A DNA stretch of 33,337 bases from contig JAZLBZ010000093.1 in NCBI GenBank assembly GCA_045613945.1, positions 1-33,337 on the forward strand, in the 5' to 3' direction. Below the pieces are notes generated by a model. The model made no database searches. It saw only the letters and a list, made by a program, of their open reading frames with translations, and was not told where the DNA came from. Origin of the DNA: HGM04593 sp045613945. Lineage in GTDB: Bacteria; Bacteroidota; Bacteroidia; Bacteroidales; Bacteroidaceae. A program made the translations under genes and the position numbers. Position 1 is the stretch's first letter, and each line of letters begins with the position of its first letter. Positions 31,891 through 33,337 of the stretch are shown piece after piece.

Positions 31891-33282
31891 ATGACACAGA
31901 ACCTCGATACAAAATGGAATAAATGTTTGGAGATCATTCGCGATAATGTCTCTGAAACAACCTTCAGCACTTGGTTTGCGGATATCAAGCCGCTCAAGTA
32001 TGAAGGTAACACTCTTACCATACAGGTCAAGAGCAATTTTGTATACGAGTTCCTTGAAGGAAATTTCGTCGACCTGCTGCGTTCTACACTGTTCAAGGTA
32101 ATGGGCAACGGAACACAGCTCATGTACAGCGTGCTCACCGACAAGGACAACAACCTTAGCATGGAAGTGGGAACAGAAGGAGTTGCCACACCAAGAGGCA
32201 GAACTGCAAACAGCGGCAACAACGCTCCTGTTGCCAGACAAGAGGCCGTACAGGAATTGGATTCCATGCTCATCAACCGCTATACTTTCGATAACTTTGT
32301 CGAGGGCATAAGCAACCGCCTGTCACGTTCAGTTGCAGCAAGCGTTGCCGACAAGCCGGGCAGAGCCTTCAATCCGCTATTTATACATGGCTCATCAGGC
32401 GTGGGAAAGACTCACCTTATAAACGCCATTGGTATTAAGATAAAGGAGTTGCACCCCGAACTGCGCGTGCTCTATGTATCGGCACACCTGTTCCAGGTAC
32501 AATACACAGATTCTATACTCCAGAAAAACTTCAATGATTTCATGAGATTCTATCAAAGCATTGATGTCCTTATCATTGACGACATTCAGGAGTTTGCGGG
32601 CCTTCAAAAGACCCAGAACGCGTTCTTCCATATTTTCAACCACCTGCACCTGAACGGCAAGCAGTTGATTATGACATCGGACCGCTCACCGGCACAACTG
32701 CAGGGTATGGAAGAGCGTTTAATAACACGATTCAAGTGGGGCATGACTGCCGAAATCGAGAAGCCCGACCTTGAACTGCGCAAGAATATCCTGCGCAACA
32801 AGATATACAAGGACGGCTTAAAGTTCCCCGAGGAGGTCATCTCATATATTGCAGAGAACGTAAATGCAAGCATTCGTGACCTTGAAGGAATTGTAGTGTC
32901 TGTAATGGCACACTCAACCATCAACAATGCCGACATTGACATAAACCTTGTACGTAGAATCATCGGTGATTTCTCGGACTATGAGAAGAAGACAATTACC
33001 ATTGACGACATTATAAAGAAAGTTTCGGACTACTACGGCATTGAAGTAAGCGCAATAAACACCCGTTCGCGCAAGCGCGAGGTTGTACTTGTGCGCCAGG
33101 TTGCAATGTATCTTGCAAAGAAGCACCTTGACATGTCGACATCAAAGATTGGCAAGTACATTGGAGACAGGGACCATGCTACAGTCCTGCATGCTTGCAA
33201 GACAATTGAGAACCTTGCAGACACAGACAAACAGTTCCGCGTTGAACTCGAAGAGATTGACAACTCACTTATGAGCGCATAA
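31891..33282 (+). CDS. dnaA: Chromosomal replication initiator DnaA
   Basis: 463 residues. The N-terminal domain I (WNKCLEIIRDNVSETTFSTWF) is followed by a short Gly/Asn-rich linker, the AAA+ domain with GSSGVGKT at 167-174 and VLIIDD at 226-231, and the C-terminal DNA-binding domain with the signature starting IGKYIGDRDHATVLHA at 420. DnaA-ATP opens the replication origin. It follows dnaX after 613 bp rather than preceding dnaN. Full length, with the start fixed by MTQNLDTKWNKCLEII. Confidence 0.98.
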   Translation: MTQNLDTKWNKCLEIIRDNVSETTFSTWFADIKPLKYEGNTLTIQVKSNFVYEFLEGNFVDLLRSTLFKVMGNGTQLMYSVLTDKDNNLSMEVGTEGVATPRGRTANSGNNAPVARQEAVQELDSMLINRYTFDNFVEGISNRLSRSVAASVADKPGRAFNPLFIHGSSGVGKTHLINAIGIKIKELHPELRVLYVSAHLFQVQYTDSILQKNFNDFMRFYQSIDVLIIDDIQEFAGLQKTQNAFFHIFNHLHLNGKQLIMTSDRSPAQLQGMEERLITRFKWGMTAEIEKPDLELRKNILRNKIYKDGLKFPEEVISYIAENVNASIRDLEGIVVSVMAHSTINNADIDINLVRRIIGDFSDYEKKTITIDDIIKKVSDYYGIEVSAINTRSRKREVVLVRQVAMYLAKKHLDMSTSKIGKYIGDRDHATVLHACKTIENLADTDKQFRVELEEIDNSLMSA

Positions 33283-33306
33283 TACAATCAACATAACGAT
33301 ATCAGC

Positions 33307-33333
33307 GGCCTCGTCAAGTTAAAGTCGGAGGCC
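33307..33333. terminator. Inverted repeat after dnaA
   Basis: GGCCTC (33307-33312) and GAGGCC (33328-33333) with a 15-base loop, 24 bp past the dnaA stop. The window ends 4 bases later, so a T-run cannot be seen; it may be the dnaA terminator. Confidence 0.4.
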
Positions 33334-33337
33334 AAGC

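Overview
The window looks like a chromosomal segment of a Bacteroidales bacterium (Bacteroides/Prevotella-like). The evidence is: (i) the fused str-S10 gene order rpsL-rpsG-fusA-rpsJ-rplC-rplD-rplW-rplB-rpsS-rplV-rpsC-rplP-rpmC, with no tuf between fusA and rpsJ; (ii) families largely confined to Bacteroidetes (DUF4831, DUF3256, a glucosaminidase-LysM protein, a bifunctional nuclease with a UVR tail); (iii) Bacteroidetes-type promoters (TAnnTTTG at -7, with TTG/TTTG about 19-20 bp upstream) and A-rich leaders, mostly without Shine-Dalgarno sites. Nothing points to phage, plasmid, transposon or CRISPR; almost everything is core genome.

Layout. 1-8009 (minus strand): ribosomal protein/EF-G superoperon, running from the rpsL promoter near 8100 to a truncated rpmC at the left edge. 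It carries structured gaps between rpsL and rpsG and between fusA and rpsJ. 8293-13030 (minus): hpt, adk, obgE and a large uncharacterised 749-residue membrane protein with one EF-hand loop and a cysteine cluster, closed by a 38-bp perfect palindromic terminator. 13237-17667 (plus): DUF4831 protein, ffh, folD and a CapA-like metallophosphatase. 17657-22452 (minus): a six-gene, tightly coupled operon of nucleoside permease, nuclease, rsmE, truA, EamA transporter and DUF3256. 22548-23947 (minus): recF and a DUF721/DciA-like gene. 24236-25459 (plus): TPR membrane protein and ribH, followed by a 96-bp tandem array built on the 3' end of ribH. 25817-27347 (minus): cdd, low-molecular-weight phosphatase and ruvC. 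27486-28415 (plus): secreted glucosaminidase with two LysM domains. 28433-29091 (minus): FtsB/DivIC-like septum protein and a small membrane protein, preceded by an 84-bp tandem array that carries a promoter-like motif in each copy. 29421-31277 (plus): dnaX. 31278-31890: non-coding leader region. 31891-33282 (plus): dnaA.

How the genes fit together. The left third makes ribosomes and EF-G. The middle joins GTPase and nucleotide housekeeping (obgE, adk, hpt), membrane protein targeting (ffh), one-carbon metabolism (folD) and RNA modification (truA, rsmE). The right third is a loose replication, repair and division neighbourhood (recF, DciA-like, ruvC, ftsB-like, dnaX, dnaA). The points most worth a second look are the 749-residue protein, the two tandem arrays, the hairpins inside the ribosomal operon, and a G6 run with a hairpin in dnaX exactly where a short gamma-like product would end.
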